Under the pieces are notes generated by a model. That model saw nothing but the letters and a program-made list of their open reading frames with translations. It made no database searches and was not told where the DNA came from. A DNA stretch of 64,000 nt from Marihabitans asiaticum (GTDB lineage: Bacteria > Actinomycetota > Actinomycetes > Actinomycetales > Dermatophilaceae): contig NZ_VIUW01000002.1 of assembly GCF_007828725.1 (NCBI RefSeq), positions 124,001 through 188,000 of the forward strand, written 5' to 3'. Positions 18,334 through 28,846 of the stretch are shown piece by piece. The translations under genes and the position numbers were made by a program. The stretch's first letter is position 1, and each line of letters starts with the position of its first letter.

Positions 18334-19386
18334 TCAGGCACCCACCTTCTCGTACGCGGCCTCACGAACCTCGCCGACGGTACCGCCCGCGACCTTGTCC
18401 GACATGTCGAGTTCGGCAGGCACGACGTCTGCCTCGGCAAGCGTGTCGGTAAGCGTTGCCCAGACCTCGGCCGTGGTGTCGCCGACCCGGCCGTCCCCGT
18501 GGGGCTTCATGACCTCAATGGCCTCGTCGAAGAGAATCTCGGCGGCCTCCCTGTTTTTGCAGGCCGAGGCGACTGCGGAGCAGATAATCTCGAGCGTCGC
18601 CTCCGGGTCATTGATCGTGTACTCCTCCGCCTTGATCCAGGCAGCGGCGACCGCGGTCGCCTGGTCCTTACCCCCCTCGGAGTCGAGGAACTCCTGAGTA
18701 GTGGTCATGCAGGTGCCCGGGATCTGGGCGTACTTTTCGGGGGTGATGTCGGTGAACTCTATGCCCTCGGACTTGAAGGAGGCGAAGTCGGGGAATGATG
18801 AGGCGTATGCCTGGACCTTGCCGCTCTCAATAGCCGAGAGCGATTGCGGCCCCGAGCCGCCTATCGGAAGGGTGGTCACGTCCTCGCTCAGGCCGGCCTC
18901 TTCCAGCGCCGCCTTTACGAGGGTGTTCTCGCCACCCCCCGGCTCGGTGATACCGAGGGTCTTTCCCTTGAGTCCGGCGAGGTCGTTCACCCCGCTCTCT
19001 GCAACCGCACCGATCCGGTAAACGTTCGTCGCCTGATGGCAGAAAAGCACGCGGACGTCCTCCCGCTTGGAGGCGGCAACGGCGGCATCAGAGGAGCCCA
19101 TCAGGGCGAAGTTGACGTTGCCAGCAACCAACTGTTGGCTGAGGTAGCCCGAGCCGTCGGCGACTGAGATCTTGACCTCCTCCAGCCCGAACTCCTGGAA
19201 ATAGCCCTCTTCCTTGGCCACCGTGGCCGGAGCCATGGGCAGACCTTCGGGGAACGGCAGCAGGATCTCGACCTCTGAGGGCGTCGATCCCGATCCTCCT
19301 CCGGCGTCTCCGCCGGAGTCGGACCCGCAGGCGGCTAGGGAGACGGCGACAGCGGTTGCTCCGAGCAGGGCGATGGTGCGATTCAT
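18334..19386 (-). CDS. ABC transporter substrate-binding lipoprotein (SsuA/TauA/NMT1 type)
   Basis: A 350-residue extracytoplasmic binding protein. The start MNRTIALLGATAVAV leads to a lipobox LAAC at about residue 20, followed by a Gly/Ser linker. The mature part, with EEGYFQEFGL and then GLKGKTLGI, matches the NMT1/THI5-like family that binds sulfonates, nitrate, pyrimidine precursors or aromatic acids. I use ATG 19386, preceded by AAGGAAG, because an upstream extension lacks a signal peptide. It is encoded 123 bases behind the permease gene. The ligand cannot be decided from sequence. Confidence 0.87.
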   Translation of the reverse strand: MNRTIALLGATAVAVSLAACGSDSGGDAGGGSGSTPSEVEILLPFPEGLPMAPATVAKEEGYFQEFGLEEVKISVADGSGYLSQQLVAGNVNFALMGSSDAAVAASKREDVRVLFCHQATNVYRIGAVAESGVNDLAGLKGKTLGITEPGGGENTLVKAALEEAGLSEDVTTLPIGGSGPQSLSAIESGKVQAYASSFPDFASFKSEGIEFTDITPEKYAQIPGTCMTTTQEFLDSEGGKDQATAVAAAWIKAEEYTINDPEATLEIICSAVASACKNREAAEILFDEAIEVMKPHGDGRVGDTTAEVWATLTDTLAEADVVPAELDMSDKVAGGTVGEVREAAYEKVGA

Positions 19387-19509
19387 AAGACTTCCTTGTC
19401 CGTGATTTCCCGCAACAGCAGCGGGTCGGTAGTTGAGCGGATGTGGTTGATGCGGTTGTGCTGAGCGATAGGGCACGTCAGGTATCGCGGAAGGTCTCCC
19501 CGAAAGGTC

Positions 19510-20346
19510 TCAGTGCTGCCAGGTGATGAGGCGACGTTCGAGGAGCTCGATGAGCCCGTAGAGAACCAGGCCGATGACCGCGAGGAAGACCACCACGGCG
19601 AATCCACTCGCCACCTCGAGTTGGAAATTGAATTCCTTGACCAGAACACCTAGACCCTCAGCGGCACCGACGAACTCGCCGACAATGGCACCGAGAAGCG
19701 CCAGAGTCAGCGCGGTCTTGATGCCAGCGAAGGAGATCGGTGCTGCAGTAGGCAGCGTCAGCTTGAAGAAGGTTTGTGGCGTCGACGCCCCATAGGTCCG
19801 GAAAAGCACGCGAGCGTTGTCGTCGACCGAGGCCAGGCCCGCGACGGTGTTGATCACCACGGGGAAGAAGCAGATGACGGCGGCCATGACGACCTTCGAG
19901 GTCATCCCAAAGCCGAACCATGTCAGGAAAACTGGCGCGAGCGCCACCCGAGGAGTGTTCTGGAAGGCGACGACGAACGGCCAGATCGCAGTTCGGAAAA
20001 CCTTGAACGTGCCGGTGAGCGCACCGATGACCAACCCTAGGGAGGACCCGACGGCGAAGCCCAGCAACGTCTCCTGCAGGGTTAGCCAGGTGGCTGCCCA
20101 GAAGTACTCGGTCTGCATCATTTCGAAGAGTGCGATGAAGGTGTCGGAGGCGGCGGGCACCGTGATGGGGTTGACCAGGCCGGCCTGCACCGAGATCTCC
20201 CACAAGCCGATCGCCGTCGCGAGGACGATCGCAGGAAGCAGAACTTTGGCGGGGGTCGAGTCGAGGAAGGAACGCTTCTGGGGTCGAGGCGCCGGAACGA
20301 GGACCTCGTCGGCGCGGGTCTGTGCGCTTGTGTCGATGGTGGTCAT
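19510..20346 (-). CDS. ABC transporter permease (SsuC/TauC type)
   Basis: A 278-residue inner membrane permease with about six hydrophobic segments. The coupling-helix motif region FRTYGASTPQTFFKLTLPTA near residue 180 fits the EAA loop that docks the ATPase. It belongs to the binding-protein-dependent family of sulfonate, nitrate and taurine importers. Its ATG overlaps the stop codon of the ATPase gene by four bases (ATGA), so the two are translationally coupled. Confidence 0.9.
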   Translation of the reverse strand: MTTIDTSAQTRADEVLVPAPRPQKRSFLDSTPAKVLLPAIVLATAIGLWEISVQAGLVNPITVPAASDTFIALFEMMQTEYFWAATWLTLQETLLGFAVGSSLGLVIGALTGTFKVFRTAIWPFVVAFQNTPRVALAPVFLTWFGFGMTSKVVMAAVICFFPVVINTVAGLASVDDNARVLFRTYGASTPQTFFKLTLPTAAPISFAGIKTALTLALLGAIVGEFVGAAEGLGVLVKEFNFQLEVASGFAVVVFLAVIGLVLYGLIELLERRLITWQH

Positions 20347-21146
20347 GCGATCGAACCGTCCTCACCAACGAGAGCCTCACGGACCTCCTGGGCAATCTCC
20401 TGGAACCGCGAGGTGCCGACGAGCCCGGCTGTGCGCGGGCGTGGGAGGTCCACCTTGACGTCCGCCACCACCCGGCCGGGGTGAGCCCCCAGGGCGATGA
20501 TTCGATCAGACATCATCACGGCCTCTGGGATCGAGTGGGTGACGAGGATCGTCGTCTTGCCCATGTATTCGTGCATATGGGTGAACTCCAGGCCGAGATG
20601 CTCGCGCTTGAACTCGTCGAGGGCCGAGAAGGGCTCGTCAAGGAGCATGACCTTCGGGTCGAGCGCGAGTGCCCGGGCGAGCGAGACGCGCTGCTGCATC
20701 CCTCCGGAGAGCTCCCAGGGGCTCTTCTCGACGGCGTGATCTAGACCCACCAGCTCGATCAGCTGGTCGACCCGGTCCTCCACGTCCTGTCCCTTGAGGC
20801 CTGCGATGTCGAAAGGAAGCTTGACGTTCTCCCGCACCGAGCGCCACGGCATCAGCACGGCCTGCTGCAGCATGAAGCCGACATCGCGGCGACCTTCCTG
20901 AGGCTGCTGATCACCAATCGCCACCTCGCCAGCCTCGAAGTCAATGAGACCAGCGAGGATCTTCAGCATGGTGGACTTGCCGCAGCCCGATGGGCCGACC
21001 AAGGAGACGAGCTCTCCCGGCTCGATCTCGAGGTTGATGTCCTTCAGAACGGGCTGCTCACCTGCCGAGTAAGTCTTATGCACCCGATGGAGTGTGATGC
21101 GCTCCCCGGTGAGGACGGGCTCCCTCACCTCTGCGATGCTCGCCAT
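20343..21146 (-). CDS. ABC transporter ATP-binding protein (SsuB/TauB type)
   Basis: A 267-residue ATPase. Walker A is GPSGCGKST, the ABC signature is LSGGMQQRVSLARAL, and Walker B with the catalytic Glu is VMLLDEPFSALD; the switch histidine follows in LVTHSIPEA. It is the first gene of the importer operon (ATPase, permease, binding protein, IclR). The start ATG at 21146 has a strong GGAGGA ribosome binding site. Confidence 0.93.
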   Translation of the reverse strand: MASIAEVREPVLTGERITLHRVHKTYSAGEQPVLKDINLEIEPGELVSLVGPSGCGKSTMLKILAGLIDFEAGEVAIGDQQPQEGRRDVGFMLQQAVLMPWRSVRENVKLPFDIAGLKGQDVEDRVDQLIELVGLDHAVEKSPWELSGGMQQRVSLARALALDPKVMLLDEPFSALDEFKREHLGLEFTHMHEYMGKTTILVTHSIPEAVMMSDRIIALGAHPGRVVADVKVDLPRPRTAGLVGTSRFQEIAQEVREALVGEDGSIA

Positions 21147-21365
21147 AGTCTCCTCCGTGCGACGTTGAACGGGCTGTTGAAGTGAAGTTAGGCCCGAGGC
21201 GGCTCTGGGCGGTGGCGCTGTTTCTCCCTGGCGAACCTTTGGGGCGCGATGTTCCTTCCGGCGGGACGAAGACTGCCCCGCGGCCCGTCCTCATGGATTC
21301 GTGACCGCGGCCACGCAGGGACTATCAGTTCGATGCCAGGTCGGCCCTGTGGGATCGTTACCGCG

Positions 21366-22220
21366 ATGAGCCCGCAGCCCGACCGTGGTCCACGGCGCAC
21401 TGTCGTCGCCTTCCACGCCCACCCGGACGACGAGGCTCTGCTGACCGCCGGCACGATGGCCACGGTGGCCGCCCAGGGGCACCGGGTCGTCCTCGTCGTC
21501 GCGACCGACGGGTCCCTCGGGCTGGCCGGCGAGGACTTCGGGGCGAAGGGGGGCGAGCTCGCCCTGACGAGGTCGGCCGAGGTCGAGGCGAGCGCTCGCG
21601 CGCTCGGCGTCGCCCGGGTCGAGAGTCTCGGCTACGCCGACTCCGGGTCCGGACCCGAGCTGAGCCCCGACCCGCCCGGTCGGGTGCGGTTCGCCCGCGC
21701 GGATCTCGACGAGGCGGCCGCTCGCCTGGCCGAGATCCTCCTGGCCGAGCGTGCCGACCTCCTGCTCACCTACGACCGCAACGGCGGGTACGGCCACCGC
21801 GACCACGTCCGCGTGCACGAGGTCGGTGCCGCCGCAGCCGACCGGGTGCGGGCGGCGAGCGGTCGCCCCCTTCGCGTCCTCGAGGCGACGGTGCCGCGCG
21901 ACCTCATCTGCCGCGCGCTCGACCTCGTGGCTCGGGTCTACCGCTTCCCTCCGGAGTTCCACCGGTCCTCCTTCGACCGGGCGTTCAGCGCGGGCGGCGA
22001 GATCACCCATCGCATCCCGGTGCACCGCCAGATCCGCGCCAAGCGGACCTCGATGCGGGCCCACGCGAGCCAGGCCAGCGGCGGTGACGTGCGCACCCTG
22101 GCGATGCTGCTGCGCATCCCCCGGCCGCTCTTCGACCTCGTCTTCGGGTGGGAGTGGTACCGCGAGGCCGGGAGCGCCGGCGGGTCCCGGCTGACCGATG
22201 TCTTCGAGGCAGCGCGGTGA
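21366..22220 (+). CDS. PIG-L family deacetylase
   Basis: A 284-residue protein of the LmbE/PIG-L superfamily, zinc-dependent N-acetylglucosamine deacetylases that include MshB (mycothiol synthesis) and Mca. The metal motif AHPDDE is at the N-terminus (about residue 18) and a second ligand region HRDHVRVHE lies near residue 145. I start at ATG 21366, because the upstream in-frame sequence extends into the intergenic promoter zone. Whether it acts on a mycothiol intermediate or a lipid-linked sugar is not clear; the overlapping downstream gene encodes a flippase-like membrane protein, which favours an envelope role. Confidence 0.87.
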   Translation: MSPQPDRGPRRTVVAFHAHPDDEALLTAGTMATVAAQGHRVVLVVATDGSLGLAGEDFGAKGGELALTRSAEVEASARALGVARVESLGYADSGSGPELSPDPPGRVRFARADLDEAAARLAEILLAERADLLLTYDRNGGYGHRDHVRVHEVGAAAADRVRAASGRPLRVLEATVPRDLICRALDLVARVYRFPPEFHRSSFDRAFSAGGEITHRIPVHRQIRAKRTSMRAHASQASGGDVRTLAMLLRIPRPLFDLVFGWEWYREAGSAGGSRLTDVFEAAR

Positions 22221-23260
22221 GCACCGTGCAGGAGCGGCCGCAGGCCAGACCTCGGATCCGCGCCCGGCGGGTGGTCCAGGCGACGCTCGGGCTTGCGGCG
22301 GCCGCGGCGCTGCTGTGGTGGGGGCTACCGCACTTCGCCCAGACGACCTGGGGCGAGGTGTGGGAGGTGCTGCGCGGGGTGCATCCCGCGACGGCGCTGC
22401 TGTACCTCGCGATGGTCCTCGCCGGGCTGTACTGCTACACCTTCGTCATGACCGGGGCGATGCCCGGGCTGAGTCACCCGCGCGCGCTGATCCTCAACCT
22501 CTGCGGCTCGTCGGTCTCGAACCTGCTGCCCGGCGGCGGCGCGGTGGGCCTGGCGGCGACGTACACCATCGCGAAGTCCTGGGGCTTCGGCGCCGCCCGG
22601 GTGACGACGATGGCGGTGGTGACCGGGGTGTGGAACGTCCTCGCCCGGGCCGCCCTGCCGATCATCGCGATCGTCGGGCTGAGCTGGGGGGCGACCGACC
22701 TGCCGCCGCGGATGCGGGAGGCGGCCTGGGCGGCGATCATCACCGGCGGCTTGGTCCTCGCCGCCTTCGTGCTCGCCGTCGCGACCGACCGCGGCGCCGC
22801 CGTCGCCGGACGAGTCATCGACCGGGGCGTGAGGCTGGTGCGCCGCGGGCACGACGACAAGGTCGAGCGGGCGCTGGTGGACCTGCGGGGCCGGATCGCC
22901 GAGACGGTCAGCACCGGGTGGCTGTCGATGACGCTCGGGATGGTCGGCTTCTTCGGGCTCTACTACGTCCTCTTCGTGCTGTGCACGAGCGCGACGGGCA
23001 CCGAGCTCCCCTTCGGCCAGCTCTTCGCGGCGTACGCCATCGGGCGGCTGCTCACCGCGGTCGGCGTCACCCCCGGTGGGCTGGGCGTGACCGAGACCGG
23101 GACCGCCGCCGCGCTCGTCGCATGGGGCGCGGACCCGGCCGCGGCGATGGCTGGGGTGGTGCTCTTCTCGGTCTTCACCCACCTCATGGAGGTGCCGCTG
23201 GGCGCGATCGGCTGGCTGGCCTGGTCGCTCACGCCCAAGGTCACCCAGAGGCAGTCCTAG
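22217..23260 (+). CDS. Flippase-like (lysylphosphatidylglycerol synthase TM / UPF0104) membrane protein
   Basis: A 347-residue polytopic protein with about eight hydrophobic helices. SVSNLLPGGGAVGLAATY and the late GVTPGGLGVTETG are hallmarks of the MprF N-terminal flippase domain and the AglD-like UPF0104 family. Its GTG at 22217 overlaps the PIG-L stop codon by four bases (GTGA). The pairing of a deacetylase with a flippase-like protein suggests handling of a lipid-linked sugar; this is inference. Confidence 0.83.
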   Translation: MSTVQERPQARPRIRARRVVQATLGLAAAAALLWWGLPHFAQTTWGEVWEVLRGVHPATALLYLAMVLAGLYCYTFVMTGAMPGLSHPRALILNLCGSSVSNLLPGGGAVGLAATYTIAKSWGFGAARVTTMAVVTGVWNVLARAALPIIAIVGLSWGATDLPPRMREAAWAAIITGGLVLAAFVLAVATDRGAAVAGRVIDRGVRLVRRGHDDKVERALVDLRGRIAETVSTGWLSMTLGMVGFFGLYYVLFVLCTSATGTELPFGQLFAAYAIGRLLTAVGVTPGGLGVTETGTAAALVAWGADPAAAMAGVVLFSVFTHLMEVPLGAIGWLAWSLTPKVTQRQS

Positions 23261-23265
23261 GACCG

Positions 23266-24060
23266 TCAGGCGAGGAGGCGGCGGACCTGGCGCTGCTGGG
23301 CCTGCCGGGCCACCTCGTCGTCGAGCGTCTCGGGGGCGAAGGGGTGACCCGTCGCCTGCTCCGCCGCCCACCCGATGAGGGTGTCGGCGAGCGCCGGGTT
23401 GGCCGGGAGGATCGGACCGTGCAGGTAGGAGCCGATGACGTGCCCGCTCCGGGCACCCTCGGTGCCGTCGGTCCCGTTGTTGCCCAGCCCGTGGCGCACC
23501 CGGCCGAAGGGGGCCTGCCCGGCCCCGAGCGTCGTCGAGCCGGAGTGGTTCTCGTAGCCGACCACGTCGCCGACGTCGGTCGAGAGCACGACGGGGCCGA
23601 TCATCCGCTTCTCGTTGCCGTGGGTGGTGACGTCGAGGATCCCCAGCCCGGGCAGGCTCTTGCCCTCGACGGTGACGAAGGCGTTGCCGAAGAGCTGGTA
23701 CATCCCGCAGATCATGAGCATCGGCGTGCCGGCGGCCGCCAGCTCGCGGAGGCGGTCGCCGATCCGCTCGAGGTCGTCCTCGACGGTGACCTGCCCGGAG
23801 TCCTGCCCGCCACCGCCGACGACGAGGTCGACCTGCGCCGGCAGCTCGGCGCCGGGGTGGTGCTGGTGGACGACCGGCACGTAGCCGTGGCGGCGGATCC
23901 GCGCGGCCAGACAGCGGGTGTTGCCGAGGTCGCCGTAGATGCTCATCTCGCGCGGGTAGAGGTGCACGAGGTGGATCTCGCCCTTGCCCTCGCCGCCGGG
24001 GTCGGCCGGCCGGTCCGAGCCCGCCGGCTCGCCGAGGATCGTCACGTCTCGGGTGCTCAT
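23266..24060 (-). CDS. gatD: Lipid II isoglutaminyl synthase, glutaminase subunit GatD
   Basis: A 264-residue class I glutamine amidotransferase of the CobB/CobQ-like type. The nucleophilic cysteine lies in MICGMYQLFG near residue 115, and the catalytic histidine in GSYLHGPILP near residue 210. With MurT it amidates D-Glu of lipid II to D-isoglutamine, which is needed for efficient cross-linking. Its ATG overlaps the murT stop codon by four bases. It converges on the flippase-like gene, with five bases between stop codons. Confidence 0.95.
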   Translation of the reverse strand: MSTRDVTILGEPAGSDRPADPGGEGKGEIHLVHLYPREMSIYGDLGNTRCLAARIRRHGYVPVVHQHHPGAELPAQVDLVVGGGGQDSGQVTVEDDLERIGDRLRELAAAGTPMLMICGMYQLFGNAFVTVEGKSLPGLGILDVTTHGNEKRMIGPVVLSTDVGDVVGYENHSGSTTLGAGQAPFGRVRHGLGNNGTDGTEGARSGHVIGSYLHGPILPANPALADTLIGWAAEQATGHPFAPETLDDEVARQAQQRQVRRLLA

Positions 24061-25388
24061 GGCGCCCCCTCCTCCACCTCGGTGCCCATCTCGGGCACGT
24101 CGTACCGCTCGGCGAGCATCCGCCGCAGCGCGAGCATCGCGGTGTAGGTGCAGAAGATCCGCTTCGGCTCCTCGGCGTGCTCGGCGAGGAACTGCCCCAG
24201 CGCGGCCCCCAGGTCGGTCTCGGTCCCCCCGACGGGCACGTCGTCGTACTGCAGCCGCAACGCCATGTCCCAGCCCCGCACGCCGGAGGTGAGGGCCACC
24301 CCCTTCGCCCGCAGCTCGGAGAAGTCGACGTCATAGAGCCACGAGACGTCCCGCCCGTCGGCGTAGTCGTCGTTGATCGCGATCATCGACGCGACCGGGG
24401 TCGAGCCGTAGGTGCCGAGGGCCACGGTGAACCCGGCGGGGTTCTTGACCAGCACGAGCTCCAGCGGCTGGCCGTCGGCGTCGATCACCTCACCGCGGCC
24501 GAAGGGGGGAGCGACCGTGCGCAGCGCCCGCTCGGCGGCGGCGTCCTCGAAGGCAGCGCCGAGGAGCATCCGGGCGGTCGTCGTCGCGGCCGTCGCGTTG
24601 ATCATCGCGGCCAGGCCGCGCTGGCGCAGGGTGACCGGGCCGAGCCGCTCGGCATCGTCGGCGGCGCCCCAGCGGATGCCCATCGCGCTCTCGTCCACCG
24701 GCTCCAGCAGTCCGTCCTCGGCGCCGGCAGGGGGTGCCTCGAAGTCGTCCTGCTCGCGGGCGTCGTGCTCGGCGAGCTCACCGAGGCGGTCGTGGATCGC
24801 GGCGTCCAGCCCGAACCACCGGACCGCCACGCCGTCACGCAGCCCGCCGGCGATCCGGTTGACGTAGGGGTCGTCCCGGTTGAGCACGACCCCGTCGGTG
24901 GTCATCCCGGCGAGCTCGGTGAGCAGGCCCGCGGTGTGGTCGATCTCGGCGAAGCGGTCGAGCTGGTCGCGGGCGACGTTGAGCAGCAGGGCGTGGGTGG
25001 GCGCGACCGCGCGGGCGAAGTGCAGGGCGTGGGCCTCGTCGAGCTCGAGGACGGCGAGGTCGGCGTGCAGACGACCCCGCAGCGGCAGCTCGGCGAGCAT
25101 CGCGGAGATCACCCCACGGGTGAAGTTCGACCCGGTCGGGTTGGTGAAGACGGTGCGCCCGTGGGCGCGAAGCAGGGCGACGAGCATCTTCGTCGTCGTC
25201 GTCTTGCCGTTCGTCCCGCTGACGACGACGACCTGGGGCACGTCGCGCAGGGCGTGAGCGAGGAATCCGGGATCGACCTTCTCCGCGACGAGCCCGGGGA
25301 GGGCCGATCCTCCGGTGCCCCCGCCGCGCACACGGGCAGCGGTCCGGGCGGCCTTGCCGGCGATGACGGCGGCGGTCGTTCTCAGCAC
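24057..25388 (-). CDS. murT: Lipid II isoglutaminyl synthase, synthase subunit MurT
   Basis: A 443-residue Mur-ligase-like protein. The ATP loop SGTNGKTTTT is near residue 58, and a DUF1727 C-terminal domain (DDYADGRDVSWLYDVDF) carries the GatD contact region. Only one cysteine occurs in the whole protein (RIFCTYTAM near the C-terminus), so the four-cysteine zinc ribbon of Gram-positive MurT such as the Staphylococcus enzyme is absent. It starts with GTG 25388; TAGACT at 25395-25400, six bases away, suggests a leaderless gatD-murT transcript. Confidence 0.93.
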   Translation of the reverse strand: MLRTTAAVIAGKAARTAARVRGGGTGGSALPGLVAEKVDPGFLAHALRDVPQVVVVSGTNGKTTTTKMLVALLRAHGRTVFTNPTGSNFTRGVISAMLAELPLRGRLHADLAVLELDEAHALHFARAVAPTHALLLNVARDQLDRFAEIDHTAGLLTELAGMTTDGVVLNRDDPYVNRIAGGLRDGVAVRWFGLDAAIHDRLGELAEHDAREQDDFEAPPAGAEDGLLEPVDESAMGIRWGAADDAERLGPVTLRQRGLAAMINATAATTTARMLLGAAFEDAAAERALRTVAPPFGRGEVIDADGQPLELVLVKNPAGFTVALGTYGSTPVASMIAINDDYADGRDVSWLYDVDFSELRAKGVALTSGVRGWDMALRLQYDDVPVGGTETDLGAALGQFLAEHAEEPKRIFCTYTAMLALRRMLAERYDVPEMGTEVEEGAP

Positions 25389-25397
25389 CGCGTCAGT

Positions 25398-26087
25398 CTA
25401 GGCGGCACGCTCGGCGGTGGTGTCGGCACGCTCCTGCGGCGAGTGCGCGGCGATCGCGTCCATGACGGCATCGGTGACGGCGCGGTGCAGCCGGCTCTTG
25501 ACGTGCTGCTGCGAGAGCCCCGGCACGTCGACGGGTGGGCTGAAGACCACGGTCACCTTCCGCGGCCGCAGGCCGCGCGCACCGACCGGCTGCACGCGGT
25601 CGGTGCCGATGAGGGTGCAGGGGATCACCGGCGCCCCCGTCGCCGCGGCCAGCCGGCCCACGCCCGGCTTGCCCCGGTACAGCCGCCCGTCGCGCGATCG
25701 CGTGCCCTCCGGGTAGATCCCGAAGGCCCCGCCGCCGCGCAGGTGTCCCTCGGCGAGCTCGAGGGAGCGGGCCGCGGCCCGCGCGTCGTCCCGGTCGACG
25801 GGGATCATCCCGCCGAACTCGCCGAACCAGAGCCGCTTGGCCCACCCCTTCGCCCCGCTCCCGGAGAGGTACTCGGCCTTGCCGAGGAAGCCGACCCTGC
25901 GACCGGCCGCGAGCGGGATGACCATCGAGTCGACGAAGCTGAGGTGGTTGCTGGCGATGATCACCGGCCCGGTCTGCGGCACATGCTCGCGCCCGCGCAC
26001 CTCGAGACGGAGCCAGGCGCGAAGGGGGGGCCCGACGAGGACCCGGCGAAGGAGCCACTCGGCGACACGGGTCCCGGGCGCGCTCAC
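25398..26087 (-). CDS. 1-acyl-sn-glycerol-3-phosphate acyltransferase (PlsC-like)
   Basis: A 229-residue membrane-associated acyltransferase that adds the second acyl chain to form phosphatidic acid. The HX4D catalytic box appears as NHLSFVDS near residue 52, and the glycerol-phosphate binding box as YPEGTRSRDG near residue 123. Its start lies just after the guaA stop. Actinobacteria usually carry several PlsC paralogues, so this need not be the essential one. Confidence 0.9.
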   Translation of the reverse strand: MSAPGTRVAEWLLRRVLVGPPLRAWLRLEVRGREHVPQTGPVIIASNHLSFVDSMVIPLAAGRRVGFLGKAEYLSGSGAKGWAKRLWFGEFGGMIPVDRDDARAAARSLELAEGHLRGGGAFGIYPEGTRSRDGRLYRGKPGVGRLAAATGAPVIPCTLIGTDRVQPVGARGLRPRKVTVVFSPPVDVPGLSQQHVKSRLHRAVTDAVMDAIAAHSPQERADTTAERAA

Positions 26088-26091
26088 CGGC

Positions 26092-27666
<1,575 letters not shown>

Positions 27667-27688
27667 GAACAGCAGGCTACCGGCGTGC

Positions 27689-28018
27689 TCAGCGGGCGAG
27701 CGGCTCGACCTCGGCGGCGACCTTGCGCTCCTCGACGAAGGCGAGGAAGGGCACGCAGGCGATGAGCAGGATTGTCGCCATTCGCCCGATCGACCAGCCG
27801 ACCTTGAAGCCGAGGTTGGCCGTCGCCGCGGCGAAGGCCATGAAGATCAGTCCGTGCACCGGGCTCCACCACGCGAGCGCGTCGTTGTCGAGGGCGTACT
27901 TGAGCACCATCTCGACGATGAGGACGAACATCGCCAGACCGGCGATGATCGCGGTGACACGGAATGCCGTGAGCGCGGTCCGGATCTGCTGCGGGTCCGC
28001 GGTGGGCGCTGAGCTCAT
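27689..28018 (-). CDS. DUF3817 family membrane protein
   Basis: A 109-residue protein with three hydrophobic helices; [18 protein letters not shown] in the middle is characteristic of DUF3817 (YdzA-like) proteins found across actinobacteria. Function is unknown. The start ATG 28018 overlaps the SURF1 stop codon by four bases (ATGA), so it is coupled to SURF1 and may relate to the respiratory chain. A longer in-frame extension upstream is ignored because it runs through the SURF1 gene. Confidence 0.82.
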   Translation of the reverse strand: MSSAPTADPQQIRTALTAFRVTAIIAGLAMFVLIVEMVLKYALDNDALAWWSPVHGLIFMAFAAATANLGFKVGWSIGRMATILLIACVPFLAFVEERKVAAEVEPLAR

Positions 28019-28791
28019 GAGTGTGCTGCTTCCTTCTCTTCCGACTCGTCTTCGGTCACGGCGCGCGACTCCTGCCGCATCATCCGCCACCACATCCAGA
28101 TCACGAAGGCGGCGATGGCGAACCACTGCGCCGCGTAGCTGGCGTTGCGCCAGTCCAGGCTGGTGTCCGGCAGCGGCGGCGGTACCCGTTCCAGCCCACC
28201 GCTTGCCGTGACCGGCTCCCCCGCGTCACCGACGCCACGGGTCTCCTCCATGACGAAACCGAACCCGGTGTAGAGGTCGCCGGGCCACTCGTTGACCAGG
28301 GTGCCGAGGTGGATCGAGGAGGCCTCCCCCTTCGGCAGGTCGGGCTGTCCGGGCGACTCGCCCGGCGCGAGAGAGACGACGAGCCGCACCTCCCCCTTCG
28401 GCGCCGGCGGCGCCTCGCTCCCCGCCGGCAGCCACCCCCGCACGACCGCGAGGTTGGCTCCGGTCTCGGCGACGACGAGACGCTCGACGAGCCACACCCC
28501 CGTCCGCCCGTCGAGGAGGCGGTCGACGACGACGAAGCCGTCACCGGCCGCGTACTCCCCCGCCACCGTGACCCGCTGGCCGGACCCGTCGTCGGGGAAG
28601 GACTGGTGCGGCGCGAGCACGTCGGCGATCGGCTGGACCGGGCGGGACTGGATCTCCTGCACCGCCTCGGCGCGAGCCCGGTCGTGGGCGACCGACCACT
28701 GCCAGCGGCCGAGGAGGACGGCGCCCACCGCCAGGGCGACGGCGAGCGCGAGCAGCCCCAGCCAGCGGGGGGTGATCACGGTCCGACGCAC
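28015..28791 (-). CDS. SURF1 family protein
   Basis: A 258-residue protein with one transmembrane helix at each end (residues 10-28, and about 222-240) enclosing a soluble domain, the classic SURF1/Shy1 layout. GRWQW near residue 27 and VVRGWLPAGSE in the middle match the family, which helps insert haem into the aa3-type cytochrome c oxidase. A TAACCT -10 box at 28798-28803 lies six bases before the GTG start, so the mRNA is probably leaderless. Confidence 0.9.
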   Translation of the reverse strand: MRRTVITPRWLGLLALAVALAVGAVLLGRWQWSVAHDRARAEAVQEIQSRPVQPIADVLAPHQSFPDDGSGQRVTVAGEYAAGDGFVVVDRLLDGRTGVWLVERLVVAETGANLAVVRGWLPAGSEAPPAPKGEVRLVVSLAPGESPGQPDLPKGEASSIHLGTLVNEWPGDLYTGFGFVMEETRGVGDAGEPVTASGGLERVPPPLPDTSLDWRNASYAAQWFAIAAFVIWMWWRMMRQESRAVTEDESEEKEAAHS

Positions 28792-28846
28792 CCGGCCAGG
28801 TTACGGACCCCGCCTGAGAGCAGGATCAGCGAGGGCGAAGGGGTGG

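Noticed and set aside
17420-21146. Insertion sequence or integrase borders around the lower-GC block
   Set aside because: I found no transposase, integrase, tRNA target or terminal inverted repeats at its edges; the transfer idea rests only on composition.
22198-24334. Long open frames on both strands across the flippase-like, gatD and murT genes
   Set aside because: They are frame shadows of the real genes; compositions are Arg/Pro/His-rich and no start signals fit.
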